Assembly (NCBI RefSeq): GCF_002573715.1
Contig: NZ_PDHM01000012.1
Span: 373,368-437,367 of the forward strand
Length of the DNA stretch: 64,000 bases
Reading direction: 5' to 3'
DNA from: Paenibacillus sp. EZ-K15
Lineage (GTDB): Bacteria; Bacillota; Bacilli; Paenibacillales; Paenibacillaceae
Within the stretch, counting starts at the first letter, position 1. The number at the start of each line of letters is the position of its first letter. The notes beneath the pieces are model-generated. The model did no database searches, was not told the origin of the DNA, and was given only the letters and a program-made list of their open reading frames with translations. Below are positions 7,300-16,007 of the stretch, one piece after another. A program made the position numbers and the translations under genes.

Positions 7300-8787
7300 T
7301 TAGAATATAGGATCCGTTTCCACGATGACTTTAACATTTTGGATACTACGGTCCTCAGGACCTTTCACCGGAAGGCCTACCTCGACATGATCGATAATGT
7401 AATCGATGTTTTCCTGGGAAATCACTTCGCCCGGAAGCAGAATCGGAATGCCTGGCGGGTAGACATAGATGAATTCGGCAATAATGCGTCCTGCCGATTC
7501 CTTGAAAGGTACAACCTCTGTATCCCCGTAAAATGCATCGCGAGGGATAAGCGACAACTGCGGAATTTCTGGTGTTTTCACAACCAGCTCGTTAATCTCA
7601 TTCACATGCATGTACTGATCCGAAAGCTCGCGGAGCGCTGTCAGCAAAATATCGATGGCCTCCTGATTGTCTCCCGGTGTAATGAGGCACAGAATATTGT
7701 ACATATCACTGAGCTCAACCTCAATATTGTAGTGATCCCGCAGCCAGTTCTCGGTTTCATATCCTGTAATGCCGAGATGGCGTACATGGATCGTCAATTT
7801 GGTCGGATCATAGGAGTATGTTGCTTCTCCGCCTAATATTTCTTCACCGAAGCTGTACAAACCTTCGATTTTATTGACTTCCTGACGTGCATATTGCGCC
7901 AATTCAATCGTCCTTGCTGCCATTTCCCGTCCATGCAGCGCCAAACTGCGGCGTGAAGTATCAAGCGATGCCAGCAGGATGTAGGAGGTGGAGGTTGTGG
8001 TCAGCATGCTGATGATCGTCTGTACGCGATAAGGATTGATGTATCCGTTCTTGGTATTCACGTTCAGTACGGAGCTCTGCGTCATCGAGCCGCCGAGTTT
8101 GTGCACGCTGGTCGCAGCCATATCGGCCCCGGCTTCCATTGCCGACATCGGAAGATCTTCATGAAAATGGATCAATACGCCGTGCGCCTCATCCACGAGA
8201 ACGGGTACGTTGTAGCTGTGAGCCAAATCCACGATTTCCTTCAGATTGGCGCTTACGCCGAAGTATGTCGGGTTAATGACCAATACGGCTTTGGCGTCAG
8301 GGTGACGTTTTAATGCTTTCCGGACCGAGCTGATGGTGATGCCGTGATCGATCCCCACATTGGCATCCTGGGCAGGCGATACGAATACAGGCTTGGCCCC
8401 GGTAAAAATGATGGCGGAAAGCACGGATTTATGGACATTGCGCGGTATGATGATTTTATCGCCAGGCGAACATACCGACATGATCATAGTCATGATCGCT
8501 CCACTTGTTCCTTGGACACTGAAGTAGGTGTGATCGGCACCGAATGCATCGGCGGCCAGCTTTTGGGCTTCCTCGATGACGCCTGTAGGTTGATGTAAAT
8601 CATCCAGCGGTGCAATATTGATCAAATCTATAGAAAAGGCGTTATCCCCTATAAATTCCCTAAATTCGGCATCGGTGCCGAGGCCCTTCTTATGTCCCGG
8701 AATGTGAAATTGCACGGGGTTTTTGGCCGCATGTTCTTTAAGTGCGGTGAAGAGCGGTGTACGACTGTGGTCCATGGACGTTGTCAC
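7300..8787 (-). CDS. speA: Arginine decarboxylase, Orn/Lys/Arg decarboxylase family
   Basis: The enzyme is a PLP-dependent decarboxylase that makes agmatine from arginine, the first step of polyamine synthesis. The sequence closely follows B. subtilis SpeA over its whole length (495 versus about 490 residues): PVQFHIPGHKKG near the start, FSVQGTSGAIMT for cofactor phosphate contacts, DEAHG and SVHKLGGS containing the Schiff-base lysine, then GRIIAEFIYVYPPGIP in the C-terminal domain. The start is GTG 8787 preceded by AGGGAAAGG; an internal ATG at 8775 is possible. No speE/speB genes lie nearby, so it is a monocistronic unit here. Confidence 0.9.
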   Translation of the reverse strand: MTTSMDHSRTPLFTALKEHAAKNPVQFHIPGHKKGLGTDAEFREFIGDNAFSIDLINIAPLDDLHQPTGVIEEAQKLAADAFGADHTYFSVQGTSGAIMTMIMSVCSPGDKIIIPRNVHKSVLSAIIFTGAKPVFVSPAQDANVGIDHGITISSVRKALKRHPDAKAVLVINPTYFGVSANLKEIVDLAHSYNVPVLVDEAHGVLIHFHEDLPMSAMEAGADMAATSVHKLGGSMTQSSVLNVNTKNGYINPYRVQTIISMLTTTSTSYILLASLDTSRRSLALHGREMAARTIELAQYARQEVNKIEGLYSFGEEILGGEATYSYDPTKLTIHVRHLGITGYETENWLRDHYNIEVELSDMYNILCLITPGDNQEAIDILLTALRELSDQYMHVNEINELVVKTPEIPQLSLIPRDAFYGDTEVVPFKESAGRIIAEFIYVYPPGIPILLPGEVISQENIDYIIDHVEVGLPVKGPEDRSIQNVKVIVETDPIF

Positions 8788-8985
8788 AACCTTTCCCTAT
8801 GTTTATTTTCTTATGATTTGTTGATTTCTGTTTTTATATAAACAAAATTGAGTATAGCAAAATAGGGGGGGAATGCAAGGAGAATGAACGGCTTTTTTTG
8901 CTTTGTCCCGCAACGCTTCATACTTTAGACATATTAAGGAGGAGCAACAAGATCTTCATCGTTCCTTCATTAAAATATCATCCAT

Positions 8986-9028
8986 AAAAAAAACGTCTAT
9001 CGACGTACTTTCTCAGAAGACAGACCGC
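8986..9028 (-). repeat. 40 bp terminator-like repeat, copy A
   Basis: Positions 8989-9028 are the exact reverse complement of 42882-42921. On the minus strand the element ends with a small hairpin (acgtc-gata-gacgt) and a run of eight T, so it looks like a terminator downstream of the minus-strand gene at 9149-9772. It lies in the 360-base gap after speA. Two identical copies 34 kb apart point to a dispersed repeat family. Confidence 0.75.
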
Positions 9029-9050
9029 GGTTAAAGGAAGTTTTTCTTGC

Positions 9051-9098
9051 GATTATAGAATTGTTCAGCTTCGCTGAAAATTTATAAATTCTATAATC
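9051..9098. repeat. AT-rich composite hairpin
   Basis: A 12 bp perfect inverted repeat (gattatagaatt / aattctataatc) encloses an inner 6 bp hairpin (ttcagc-ttc-gctgaa). It sits between copy A of the 40 bp repeat and a normal terminator. Whether it is part of a mobile repeat unit or a structured RNA tail cannot be decided from one copy. Confidence 0.6.
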
Positions 9099-9100
9099 TT

Positions 9101-9126
9101 AAAAAAAGAGCTGCACCAGCAGCCCT
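9101..9126 (-). terminator. Terminator of the YktB-like gene
   Basis: On the minus strand, gctgc-tggt-gcagc extended by G/C pairs is followed by CTCTTTTTTT, 23 bases after the stop of the gene at 9149. Confidence 0.75.
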
Positions 9127-9148
9127 TTTCATCAATATATCATGCTCA

Positions 9149-9772
9149 TTAAAACGCCATTTTATAAAGCGGCAGCAGCGACTCAAACGTCTCCTGCACC
9201 TTCTGCACCAGCTCGTCCCCTTCAAGCTTGACGGCTTCCTCGCGCGGGATGCGCAGTCCGCACATGACTTCAGCTTTTTTCACCTGCTTCAGCTTCTCAA
9301 TCAGACGCGTGAAATCCTCCTCGCTCATATCCTGATGAGGGGTGCCGGACGGGTTCATGTGATCCATGGACCAGTAGAAATTCTTGGGCAGCGCCTTTGC
9401 TGTTTTCTTCAGCTTGGCTTCCAGGTTGCTGGCAAACACGGTCTTATTGGGACTTTCGTAAATAATCGCGAAGATGACAAACAGATGGGTTCCGAACATG
9501 CCTACCTCAAAATGAGGCAGTGCTTTGTACCCGCGTTTGCTTGCAGCCCAAGCGACCCAAGTGTCAATGGGAGGATTGACAGTGCGTCTTGCATGCTTGG
9601 CGACATGCACAAACATCTCTTCCCCAGCCAAGACGGATACATAGGGTGCCAACTCAGCCCCTAGCGCCTCCAGCTTGGGTCTTACCCGTTCAATGAGAAC
9701 CTCCATACGGGCCTCAAGCCCGGGAACGGAGAATACGTCGAAATCTTGATCTGTAAATCCGGTAACCGTCAT
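9149..9772 (-). CDS. DUF1054 / YktB-family protein
   Basis: The 207-residue protein matches the YktB (DUF1054) family in length and pattern: an N-terminal GFTDQDFDVFSVPGLEARM, the conserved HVAKHARRTVNPPIDTWVA and WSMDHMNPSG segments, and a C-terminal helical part with LIEKLKQVKKAEVMCG. It is a soluble cytoplasmic protein of unknown biochemical role; the paired His/Arg-rich segments hint at ligand or nucleic-acid contacts, but that is speculative. GGGAGGCC lies about 11 bases before the ATG. It is monocistronic and is followed by three hairpins in a row. Confidence 0.8.
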   Translation of the reverse strand: MTVTGFTDQDFDVFSVPGLEARMEVLIERVRPKLEALGAELAPYVSVLAGEEMFVHVAKHARRTVNPPIDTWVAWAASKRGYKALPHFEVGMFGTHLFVIFAIIYESPNKTVFASNLEAKLKKTAKALPKNFYWSMDHMNPSGTPHQDMSEEDFTRLIEKLKQVKKAEVMCGLRIPREEAVKLEGDELVQKVQETFESLLPLYKMAF

Positions 9773-10037
9773 TGGATGTGATGGCCTCCCTGTTGTAGAT
9801 AATATCGTTACTAAACTCGGTTTTTGGATAACTTATTATACCATAAGGCGAATGGACATCACGCATTACCCAGAAAAGCTTCACCGTATGTTCATGTGGG
9901 CTAAAAATAGTCAATAAACCAAGTTACCGTTACATAAGATGGAGTATAAGATATAGATAAGACAACATCAAAAGCAGCCATGGGGGAAATCTTCACCGCC
10001 GTTTAATGATCGGTAGTAAACCGGAGGAGGGAGTGCC

Positions 10038-10634
10038 GTGAATAAGAGCGAGGAAGTGGAGTATTGCAACCTGGAGCTCCGGTTTGATCGCCGGCATATC
10101 CAGGACCTAATCAAGGAATTGATCCAGGAAGGATATTCTCTTTATTGGAGCGAGAATGATACGCAGTTTGTCATCTCAATCCGAACAGGTCGCAAGCTGG
10201 TAAAGCTGCGGTTTCAACGAACAGGAAGCGGTTTTAAACTAGTAGGCGATTATATGATCCGTGATCCCAAACTCGCGGAATGGATGGAGAAATTGATCGA
10301 GAATACCCGTGGCCATGCTGTCGTCAAACGTTTCAAGGACCGGCAAATATTGATCGAGAATATTTTGTTCGGTGAGGTCATAAGGCTCGTGGAAATATCT
10401 GGTTACCGGCAGCGGGTGCTGTTTCAGAAGGGGACGCCGATGACGGAGCAGGAAATGCTGCGGTTGTTTGAATCGGATGTAGGGGAACAGCGATTGCTGC
10501 TGTCCAGACTGGAAACCGACGATGAGCTTGAGAAGCTCCATGCGGCACTGCAAGAGGGGAACGAAGACAAAATTTTGGCTTGCAAACAAAGACTCCGTGA
10601 GCTTTCCTTGGAGCTGATGAGGCTGGAGTGGTAA
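10038..10634 (+). CDS. Conserved-looking soluble protein of unknown function
   Basis: I do not recognise this 198-residue protein. The GTG start has an excellent GGAGGAGGGAG site. The first 120 residues alternate predicted strands and helices (KLVKLRFQRTGSGFKLVGDYMI, then a run around RGHAVVKRFKDRQILIENI), and the last 60 residues are helical and charged with heptad-like leucines (LLLSRLETDDELEKLHAALQ), suggesting a coiled coil or helical hairpin for self-association. There are no cysteines in typical metal motifs, no signal peptide and no membrane span. It is monocistronic, upstream of gnd and separated from it by a promoter. Confidence 0.6.
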   Translation: MNKSEEVEYCNLELRFDRRHIQDLIKELIQEGYSLYWSENDTQFVISIRTGRKLVKLRFQRTGSGFKLVGDYMIRDPKLAEWMEKLIENTRGHAVVKRFKDRQILIENILFGEVIRLVEISGYRQRVLFQKGTPMTEQEMLRLFESDVGEQRLLLSRLETDDELEKLHAALQEGNEDKILACKQRLRELSLELMRLEW

Positions 10635-10729
10635 CTACTTCAATCCGGATACAAGTTTAAAGCACGAACAACACTCCGAAACAGAAGGGGTGTTTTCGCG
10701 CGTGTTCTGATTTTGTGACAGGGGTTCAC

Positions 10730-10758
10730 TTGTCAAATGAAAAACGTTAATATAAGAT
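10730..10758 (+). promoter_or_regulatory. Sigma-A promoter candidate for gnd
   Basis: TTGTCA at 10730-10735, a 17 bp spacer, and TAAGAT at 10753-10758, giving a leader of about 60 bases before the ATG at 10827. Confidence 0.5.
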
Positions 10759-10826
10759 TATTGCAAATCATCTCGGATAGGGATGGGTTGTTTAAAAATA
10801 TATTGGAGCAAAGGATGGAGAACCAG

Positions 10827-12236
10827 ATGTCAAAACAACAAATCGGTGTGATTGGCCTTGCTGTAATGGGAAAAAACCTGGCCCTGAACATCGAAAGCAA
10901 AGGCTTCACCGTTTCTGTATATAACCGCTCTCCGCAAAAAACGGAAGATATGCTGAAGGAAACCGAAGGCAAGCAAGTGAAGGGGACATTCTCGATCGAA
11001 GAATTCGTGGATTCCCTTGAGACTCCTCGTAAAATCCTGATCATGGTACAAGCGGGACAAGCTACCGATGCTACGATTGAACAGCTGATTCCACATTTGG
11101 ACAAAGGCGATATCATCATCGACGGCGGTAACGCTTATTTCCCTGATACACAGCGCCGCAGCAAAGAACTGGCTGAAAAAGGCTTTAACTTTATCGGTGC
11201 TGGGGTTTCCGGCGGCGAAGAAGGCGCGTTGAAAGGCCCGTCGATCATGCCTGGCGGACAAGAAAGTGCCTACAAGCTGGTTGAGCCTATTTTGACAGCC
11301 ATTTCCGCTAAAGTTAACGAAGAGCCTTGCTGTACATATATCGGACCAGACGGTGCCGGCCATTATGTAAAAATGGTTCACAACGGTATCGAGTATGGCG
11401 ATATGCAGCTTATTTGCGAAGCTTACCAATTGCTGAAGGACGTACTTGGCCTTGATGCGAAGGATCTGCACGGAATCTTCACAGAGTGGAACCAAGGTGA
11501 ACTCGATAGTTACCTGATCGAGATTACGGCTGACATTTTCTCCAAATATGACGAAGAAACCGGCAAGCCGATGGTTGACGTGATTCTGGATACGGCGGGT
11601 CAAAAAGGAACAGGTAAATGGACAAGCCAAAGCTCCCTGGATCTGGGTGTGCCGCTGTCCATGATCACCGAATCCGTATTCTCCCGTTTCCTGTCCGCGA
11701 TGAAAGAAGAGCGTGTGGCAGCAAGCAAAATCCTGAACGGTCCTAAAGCAGCTGCATTTGACGGCGACAAAGCCGAGTTCATTGAAAATGTGCGCAAAGC
11801 GCTGTTTGCAAGCAAAATCGTATCCTACGCTCAAGGCTTTGCACAGCTTCGCGTGGCATCCGATGAGTACGGCTGGAACCTGCAATACGGCAACCTCGCT
11901 AAAATTTGGCGCGGCGGCTGCATTATCCGTTCCCGTTTCTTGCAGAACATCACGGATGCATATGAGAACAATCCTGAGCTGAAGAACCTGCTGCTGGATC
12001 CGTTCTTTACCAATATTATTGAATCCTATCAAGATGCATGGCGTAAGGTTGTTGCTTCCGCAGTATCCTTGGGCATCCCGGTTCCTGGGTTCTCCAGCGC
12101 GCTTGCATACTACGATAGCTATCGCACAGCAAACCTGCCAGCGAACCTGCTGCAGGCTCAGCGTGACTACTTTGGAGCTCACACGTTTAAACGTGTGGAC
12201 AAAGAAGGAACCTTCCACTATAACTGGATGGATTAA
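10827..12236 (+). CDS. gnd: 6-phosphogluconate dehydrogenase, decarboxylating
   Basis: This enzyme oxidises 6-phosphogluconate to ribulose 5-phosphate and CO2 in the oxidative pentose phosphate pathway. The protein has the expected 469 residues: Rossmann motif [12 protein letters not shown] at the N-terminus, substrate segment [19 protein letters not shown], the catalytic lysine in [15 protein letters not shown], and the C-terminal [11 protein letters not shown] followed by FHYNWMD. The start at 10827 (GGAG 6 bases upstream) matches the family; the frame can be read back to 10737 but the extra 30 residues are not part of the domain. Its stop codon falls inside the first copy of a tandem repeat (12224-12340). 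Confidence 0.95.
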   Translation: MSKQQIGVIGLAVMGKNLALNIESKGFTVSVYNRSPQKTEDMLKETEGKQVKGTFSIEEFVDSLETPRKILIMVQAGQATDATIEQLIPHLDKGDIIIDGGNAYFPDTQRRSKELAEKGFNFIGAGVSGGEEGALKGPSIMPGGQESAYKLVEPILTAISAKVNEEPCCTYIGPDGAGHYVKMVHNGIEYGDMQLICEAYQLLKDVLGLDAKDLHGIFTEWNQGELDSYLIEITADIFSKYDEETGKPMVDVILDTAGQKGTGKWTSQSSLDLGVPLSMITESVFSRFLSAMKEERVAASKILNGPKAAAFDGDKAEFIENVRKALFASKIVSYAQGFAQLRVASDEYGWNLQYGNLAKIWRGGCIIRSRFLQNITDAYENNPELKNLLLDPFFTNIIESYQDAWRKVVASAVSLGIPVPGFSSALAYYDSYRTANLPANLLQAQRDYFGAHTFKRVDKEGTFHYNWMD

Positions 12237-12340
12237 TCCTGCCTTTTATGGCAGTATGAATCCCATCCTCCCTGGATGGATTAATCCTGCTCTTTTACGG
12301 GAGTGTGAATGCCAATCCCCCTGGATGGATCAATTTCACT
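12224..12340 (+). repeat. Tandem 48 bp direct repeat spanning the end of gnd
   Basis: The phrase ctggatggattaatcctg occurs at 12224 and 12272, and a decayed third copy (ctggatggatcaat) begins at 12321. The first two units are 48-49 bases long and also share sequence after the phrase (ttta-gg-agt-tgaat). The gnd stop codon is in unit 1, so units 2 and 3 duplicate the end of the gene in the untranslated region. Confidence 0.8.
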
Positions 12341-12718
12341 CTCGGATGTAGGATGAATTCCGTTCGCCGGAGGAGTAGCCGGAGATTCAACCGTGCGGGC
12401 TTGAGAAGGGGAGTGCGCCTCCGCCAGCTCAGGGAGTCCGTGCATGGCTTCTAAGAGACAGGTGCGGATGTCGTGGTTCTTCGTATGGATGTGGTTTCCG
12501 CTTCCGAGCAAGAGCAGCGCGGCTTCGCAATAACTGTTGTAATTTTGCAGCAAACGTGGCTTTGAAAGATCCAGCAGTGCAGGATCCTTCAGAGCCACTT
12601 TTTTTTGGACAAAATGAAGCACCCAAATTACATCTTCGCGGCATAGCGGGTAGGATGGGTCGAGGATCAGGCGGATGCGCTTAGCAGCCGAAGAGAGGCC
12701 GGTTGGACGAAAAGACAT
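12281..12718 (-). CDS. Hypothetical protein converging on gnd
   Basis: The 145-residue frame starts at ATG 12718 with AAAGGAG 11 bases upstream; an earlier GTG at 12730 overlaps that site. The first 90 residues look like a folded helical domain (LSSAAKRIRLILDPSYPLCREDVIWVLH, cut here into its parts, then LLQNYNSYCEAALLLLG), while the C-terminal 45 residues are low-complexity and rich in Ser, Pro and Thr. I recognise no family. Its 3' end runs into the tandem repeat at the end of gnd, so the tail may have been reshaped by that duplication. Confidence 0.55.
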   Translation of the reverse strand: MSFRPTGLSSAAKRIRLILDPSYPLCREDVIWVLHFVQKKVALKDPALLDLSKPRLLQNYNSYCEAALLLLGSGNHIHTKNHDIRTCLLEAMHGLPELAEAHSPSQARTVESPATPPANGIHPTSESEIDPSRGIGIHTPVKEQD

Positions 12719-12864
12719 AATGGATTTCACTCCTTTCTTCTAATCTTGTATTCTTGTAATTAGTATATGACAATAGGGAACCAGATAGACTCGATAAAAT
12801 TGGAGCATTACTTGGGGTTACTCGCATAAGAGCAACATAACAGTAATTTAGAGAGTTAGGTCCA

Positions 12865-12894
12865 TTGTCGAAAGATTTGGGGCTGTGGTATGAT
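12865..12894 (+). promoter_or_regulatory. Promoter candidate for aroK
   Basis: TTGTCG at 12865-12870, an 18 bp spacer and TATGAT at 12889-12894, about 40 bases before the aroK start. Confidence 0.5.
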
Positions 12895-12935
12895 ATGAGC
12901 AACCTTTACAGTGAAGCAGCAAATGGGGTGTCAAA

Positions 12936-13448
12936 TTGGATAAGATAGGTAAGAACATTATTCTGATCGGGATGATGGGCACGGGCAAGTCAACCGTAGG
13001 TCGTCTTCTGGCAGAAACGCTCGGCTACACCCTGATCGATCTGGATGCGGAAATTGAGAGGATGGAAGGCAGAACGATTTCCGAGATGTTTGAAGCGGAT
13101 GGAGAGCCGTATTTTCGTGAGGCTGAATCTGTCGCACTTCGCAGCGTGTTGCAACGAAAAGGCATTGTTGTAGCGTCCGGCGGAGGAGCTGTGCTTCGTT
13201 CCGAGAATTGTGACCAGATGAAACGTGATGGCTGGGTCGTTGCTCTAACAGCGGATGCTGCTAGCATCGTCGAACGGGTACGGGGTGATGCCAATCGGCC
13301 GCTGCTTGCGGGTGATGTCGAAGATAGAGTTCGGCGTATCCTGGATGAACGAAAGGACAAATACCTGTTTGCGGATGTCATAGTGGATACGGTTGGCCGA
13401 TCTGCAGGGGAAGTGGCGACTGACATTTTAACGCATTACCGCGGCTAA
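12936..13448 (+). CDS. aroK: Shikimate kinase
   Basis: Shikimate kinase phosphorylates shikimate with ATP, the fifth step of the aromatic amino acid pathway. The 170-residue protein has the Walker A loop GMMGTGKSTVG (about residues 12-22), the shikimate-binding DxD-type segment LIDLDAEIE, Arg58-region FREAE, the GGG loop in VASGGGAVLR, and the lid arginine in DANRPLL. The start is TTG 12936, preceded by GGGGTG. The product of this enzyme is the substrate of the aroA gene 600 bases further on, although an opposite-strand rhodanese gene separates the two. Confidence 0.95.
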   Translation: MDKIGKNIILIGMMGTGKSTVGRLLAETLGYTLIDLDAEIERMEGRTISEMFEADGEPYFREAESVALRSVLQRKGIVVASGGGAVLRSENCDQMKRDGWVVALTADAASIVERVRGDANRPLLAGDVEDRVRRILDERKDKYLFADVIVDTVGRSAGEVATDILTHYRG

Positions 13449-13532
13449 GATGGTCAGCAAACGGGTTTGGCGTGATGATTTTGAATCAGTCTCTATGGGT
13501 GAATCTGGGGATCGCATTCGGATTGGAATAAG

Positions 13533-13568
13533 CAAAAAAAGGCGGGGATAACGATCATCCCTCACCTT
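13533..13568 (-). terminator. Terminator of the rhodanese gene
   Basis: On the minus strand a G/C-rich imperfect stem (aggtgagggat / atccccgcct) is followed by seven T. Confidence 0.7.
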
Positions 13569-13579
13569 CCATAGCTGGT

Positions 13580-13891
13580 TTATTCTTCATCGTCATGCCA
13601 CTGAAGCATGCCGCCCTTCATGTTGATTATATTAGTCAAGCCCTGGTGATTCAAAAATTCGCATACGTGTTGACTGCGTCCGCCGCTGCGGCAGATGAAG
13701 ACAACCTCTTGATCGCGTGGAATTTCGTCCAGGCGATTCGGGATCTCGCCCATCGGAATATGCTTGGCACCGCTGATCATGCCGGCGGCAACTTCCTCAT
13801 CCTCGCGGACATCAATCATGTATACATTTTCGCCGTTTTGAAGCCGGCTTCTAAGCTCCGTTGTTTCCATTTGAGGGATCGGTTTCATCAT
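13580..13891 (-). CDS. Single-domain rhodanese
   Basis: Rhodaneses move sulfane sulfur on an active-site cysteine. This 103-residue protein is one complete domain: VYMIDVREDEEVAAGMISG, then HIPMGEIPNRL, and the active loop CRSGGRS with Cys67 followed by the conserved helix. The six-residue loop is typical of sulfur-transferring, not phosphatase-like, members. There is no signal peptide. It is divergently arranged from aroA and convergent with aroK; the sulfur acceptor is unknown. Confidence 0.9.
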   Translation of the reverse strand: MMKPIPQMETTELRSRLQNGENVYMIDVREDEEVAAGMISGAKHIPMGEIPNRLDEIPRDQEVVFICRSGGRSQHVCEFLNHQGLTNIINMKGGMLQWHDDEE

Positions 13892-14054
13892 ATAGACCTC
13901 TTTTCTGATAATTAATGATTAAGATCGTAACGATCTGAATTTCCAGTTCACATGAACTATGATAACCAAGCGATTCTTTCCCTGTCAATTTATCCAAGGG
14001 AGATTTCAAGGTTGGTTTATCGTAACATAATATATACAAGGAGAGATACATACG

Positions 14055-15347
14055 ATGGATGTAATCGTCAAGCCTACGCCTATACTAAACGGAGAGATTG
14101 GAGCGTTATCCTCCAAGAACTATACAACCCGTTACCTGCTGGTGGCTGCACTTGCGGAAGGAACGAGCACGATCTATTACCCAGCTCATAGCGAGGATAG
14201 CGACGCCATGAGACGCTGTATCCGGGATCTCGGAGCCGTGATCGAGGAGGACGAGGAGAAGGCGGTTATTACGGGCTTTGGCAAATCGCCCCGGGATGTG
14301 AAGGAACTGAATGTCGGTAATGCCGGTGCCGTATTGCGTTTCCTGATGGGCGTTACAGCATTATCTAAAGAGGTTACTTTCGTCAATACCTACCCGGATT
14401 CACTGGGCAAACGTCCTCACGATGATCTCATTGAGACGCTTGGTCAATTGGGTGTGGAAGTGGAGCATAACGAAGGCAAACTGCCGATCACGATTCGTGG
14501 CGGTCAGCCTATGGGCGGAAAGCTCACTGTTTCTGGCGAAGTGAGTTCGCAGTACTTAAGCGCATTGCTGTTCTTAACGCCACTGCTTGCTGAAGACAGC
14601 GAGATTACCGTTACCGGAGATTTGAAATCCAAGGTCGTTATCGGTCAGACCCTGGAAGTGCTGGAGCAGGCGGGCATTACCATTCACGCAGCGGATGATT
14701 ATACATTCTTCCGGGTTCCTGGTGCTCAATCCTATGAAGCGAAGACTTATACGGTTCAAGGTGATTATCCGGGCTCTGCTGCCGTCCTGGCGGCGGCTGC
14801 GGTTACGCAGTCGGATGTAACCATCCGCAATCTGTCAGAGGACAGCAAGCAGGGAGAGAGGGCCATTATTGACGTCCTCCGGATGATGGAGGTTCCGCTC
14901 ACACATGAGAACGGAAATGTCCATGTACAGGGCAATCGTACCCTGAAGGCATTGGAATTTGACGGAGATGCAGCGACGGATGCGGTGCTTGCGATGGTGG
15001 CGGCAGCTGTGTTTGCGGAAGGGACCTCCCGATTCTACAATGTGGAGAATCTCCGCTATAAGGAATGCGACCGGATTACGGATTATTTGAACGAATTGCG
15101 GAAAGCCGGAGCCAACGTTGAGGAACGCCAGGCTGAGATCATCGTTCACGGTCGTCCGGAAGGCGTCGAGGGTGGCGTTGAGATCAATGCCCATTATGAT
15201 CATCGGGTGATCATGGCCCTGACGGTGGTCGGGCTTCGCGCACATCAGCCGATCCGGATTAAGGACGCGCATCATGTGGCCAAGTCGTACCCACAATATT
15301 TTGATCACATGAAGGCGCTTGGAGCCAACGTGGAATGGGTAAAATAA
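14055..15347 (+). CDS. aroA: EPSP synthase (3-phosphoshikimate 1-carboxyvinyltransferase), divergent form
   Basis: The enzyme joins phosphoenolpyruvate to shikimate 3-phosphate. The 430-residue protein keeps catalytic and substrate residues: K21 and R26 (SSKNYTTR in place of PGSKSVSNR), SSQYLSALL, the Asp in the TDAVLAM segment, KECDR, YDHR and the C-terminal KSYPQYF. The loop equivalent to Escherichia coli LGNAGTAMRPL reads VGNAGAVLRFL, so the positions of Thr97 and Pro101 are Ala92 and Phe96. Those positions influence glyphosate binding. It is transcribed alone rather than in an aromatic supraoperon, so it may be a second copy in the genome; that is inference. AAGGAGAGA precedes the ATG. 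Confidence 0.9.
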   Translation: MDVIVKPTPILNGEIGALSSKNYTTRYLLVAALAEGTSTIYYPAHSEDSDAMRRCIRDLGAVIEEDEEKAVITGFGKSPRDVKELNVGNAGAVLRFLMGVTALSKEVTFVNTYPDSLGKRPHDDLIETLGQLGVEVEHNEGKLPITIRGGQPMGGKLTVSGEVSSQYLSALLFLTPLLAEDSEITVTGDLKSKVVIGQTLEVLEQAGITIHAADDYTFFRVPGAQSYEAKTYTVQGDYPGSAAVLAAAAVTQSDVTIRNLSEDSKQGERAIIDVLRMMEVPLTHENGNVHVQGNRTLKALEFDGDAATDAVLAMVAAAVFAEGTSRFYNVENLRYKECDRITDYLNELRKAGANVEERQAEIIVHGRPEGVEGGVEINAHYDHRVIMALTVVGLRAHQPIRIKDAHHVAKSYPQYFDHMKALGANVEWVK

Positions 15348-15398
15348 AGAAATAGCCAAGCAGCTCGTCTATTACGAATGGAGAGGTGGTCATGAAGC

Positions 15399-15821
15399 GT
15401 GGCATTTGAAAATCCTCCGCGCGAAGAAATCGCGGATATTTTGCGAAACGCAGGCAATATTGCTGTTGTCGGTCTGTCTGATCGGCCGGATCGTACATCC
15501 CATATGGTTTCTGCTGCTATGCAAAAGCGCGGGTACCGGATTATCCCGGTTAACCCTAGTGCAACAGAAATACTCGGGGAGAAAAGTTATCCATCCCTGA
15601 AGGACATTCCGGAGCCGATCCATATCGTCAACGTATTTAGACGCAGTGAATACTGTGCCGATGTGGCGCGGGAAGCTGCCGAGATTGGCGCCAAGGTGCT
15701 TTGGCTACAGCAGGGAATTATCAGTGAAGAGGCGGCGGCCATCGCGGAGAAGAGCGACATGATCGCCATCATGGACCGCTGCATTAAGGTGGAGGATTCC
15801 ATCGCTTTGGGCGGGCGTTAA
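15399..15821 (+). CDS. CoA-binding protein, YccU-like
   Basis: The 140-residue protein is a single CoA_binding (Rossmann-like) domain: NIAVVGLSDRPDRTSHMV near the N-terminus contains the nucleotide loop, followed by GYRIIPVNPSATEILGEKSY, and LWLQQGIISEEAAAIAEKS near the end, all typical of YccU/succinyl-CoA synthetase-like domains. Members bind CoA but have no assigned reaction. The GTG at 15399 is preceded by GGAGAGGTGG at a 9-base distance. It follows aroA by 52 bases and may be co-transcribed with it. A short inverted repeat (ggcaagcc at 15849 and ggcttgcc at 15893) lies downstream. Confidence 0.85.
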   Translation: MAFENPPREEIADILRNAGNIAVVGLSDRPDRTSHMVSAAMQKRGYRIIPVNPSATEILGEKSYPSLKDIPEPIHIVNVFRRSEYCADVAREAAEIGAKVLWLQQGIISEEAAAIAEKSDMIAIMDRCIKVEDSIALGGR

Positions 15822-15954
15822 GATTTAATTGGTGAATTGGAAGTATGGGCAAGCCTTATGTTGAAGCAGCCATGGCAGACTGGACACGATCCGGCTTGCC
15901 GAGGTATTGCTTGTGAGGCTTGCTTTTCTTTGTGGCATTTGCCCTGATTTCTTT

Positions 15955-15983
15955 TTGACAAAAACAGGCGCAGCGCTTACCAT
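15955..15983 (+). promoter_or_regulatory. Sigma-A promoter of the PTS operon
   Basis: TTGACA at 15955-15960, a 17 bp spacer and TACCAT at 15978-15983, leaving a leader of only about 15-20 bases before the ribosome site of the IICBA gene. A partial cre-like core (AAGCGCT on the minus strand) overlaps the -10 region, but the flanks do not match well. Confidence 0.65.
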
Positions 15984-16007
15984 CAAGGATAGAAAGGAGG
16001 GCTCGCC

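Noticed and set aside
10830..12218. 462-residue open frame antisense to gnd
   Set aside because: It is the complementary frame of a strongly conserved gene with no ribosome site and an amino acid composition unlike a folded protein.
15961..15990. cre site over the PTS promoter
   Set aside because: Only the AAGCGCT core fits; the right half-site does not, so I did not list it as a feature.
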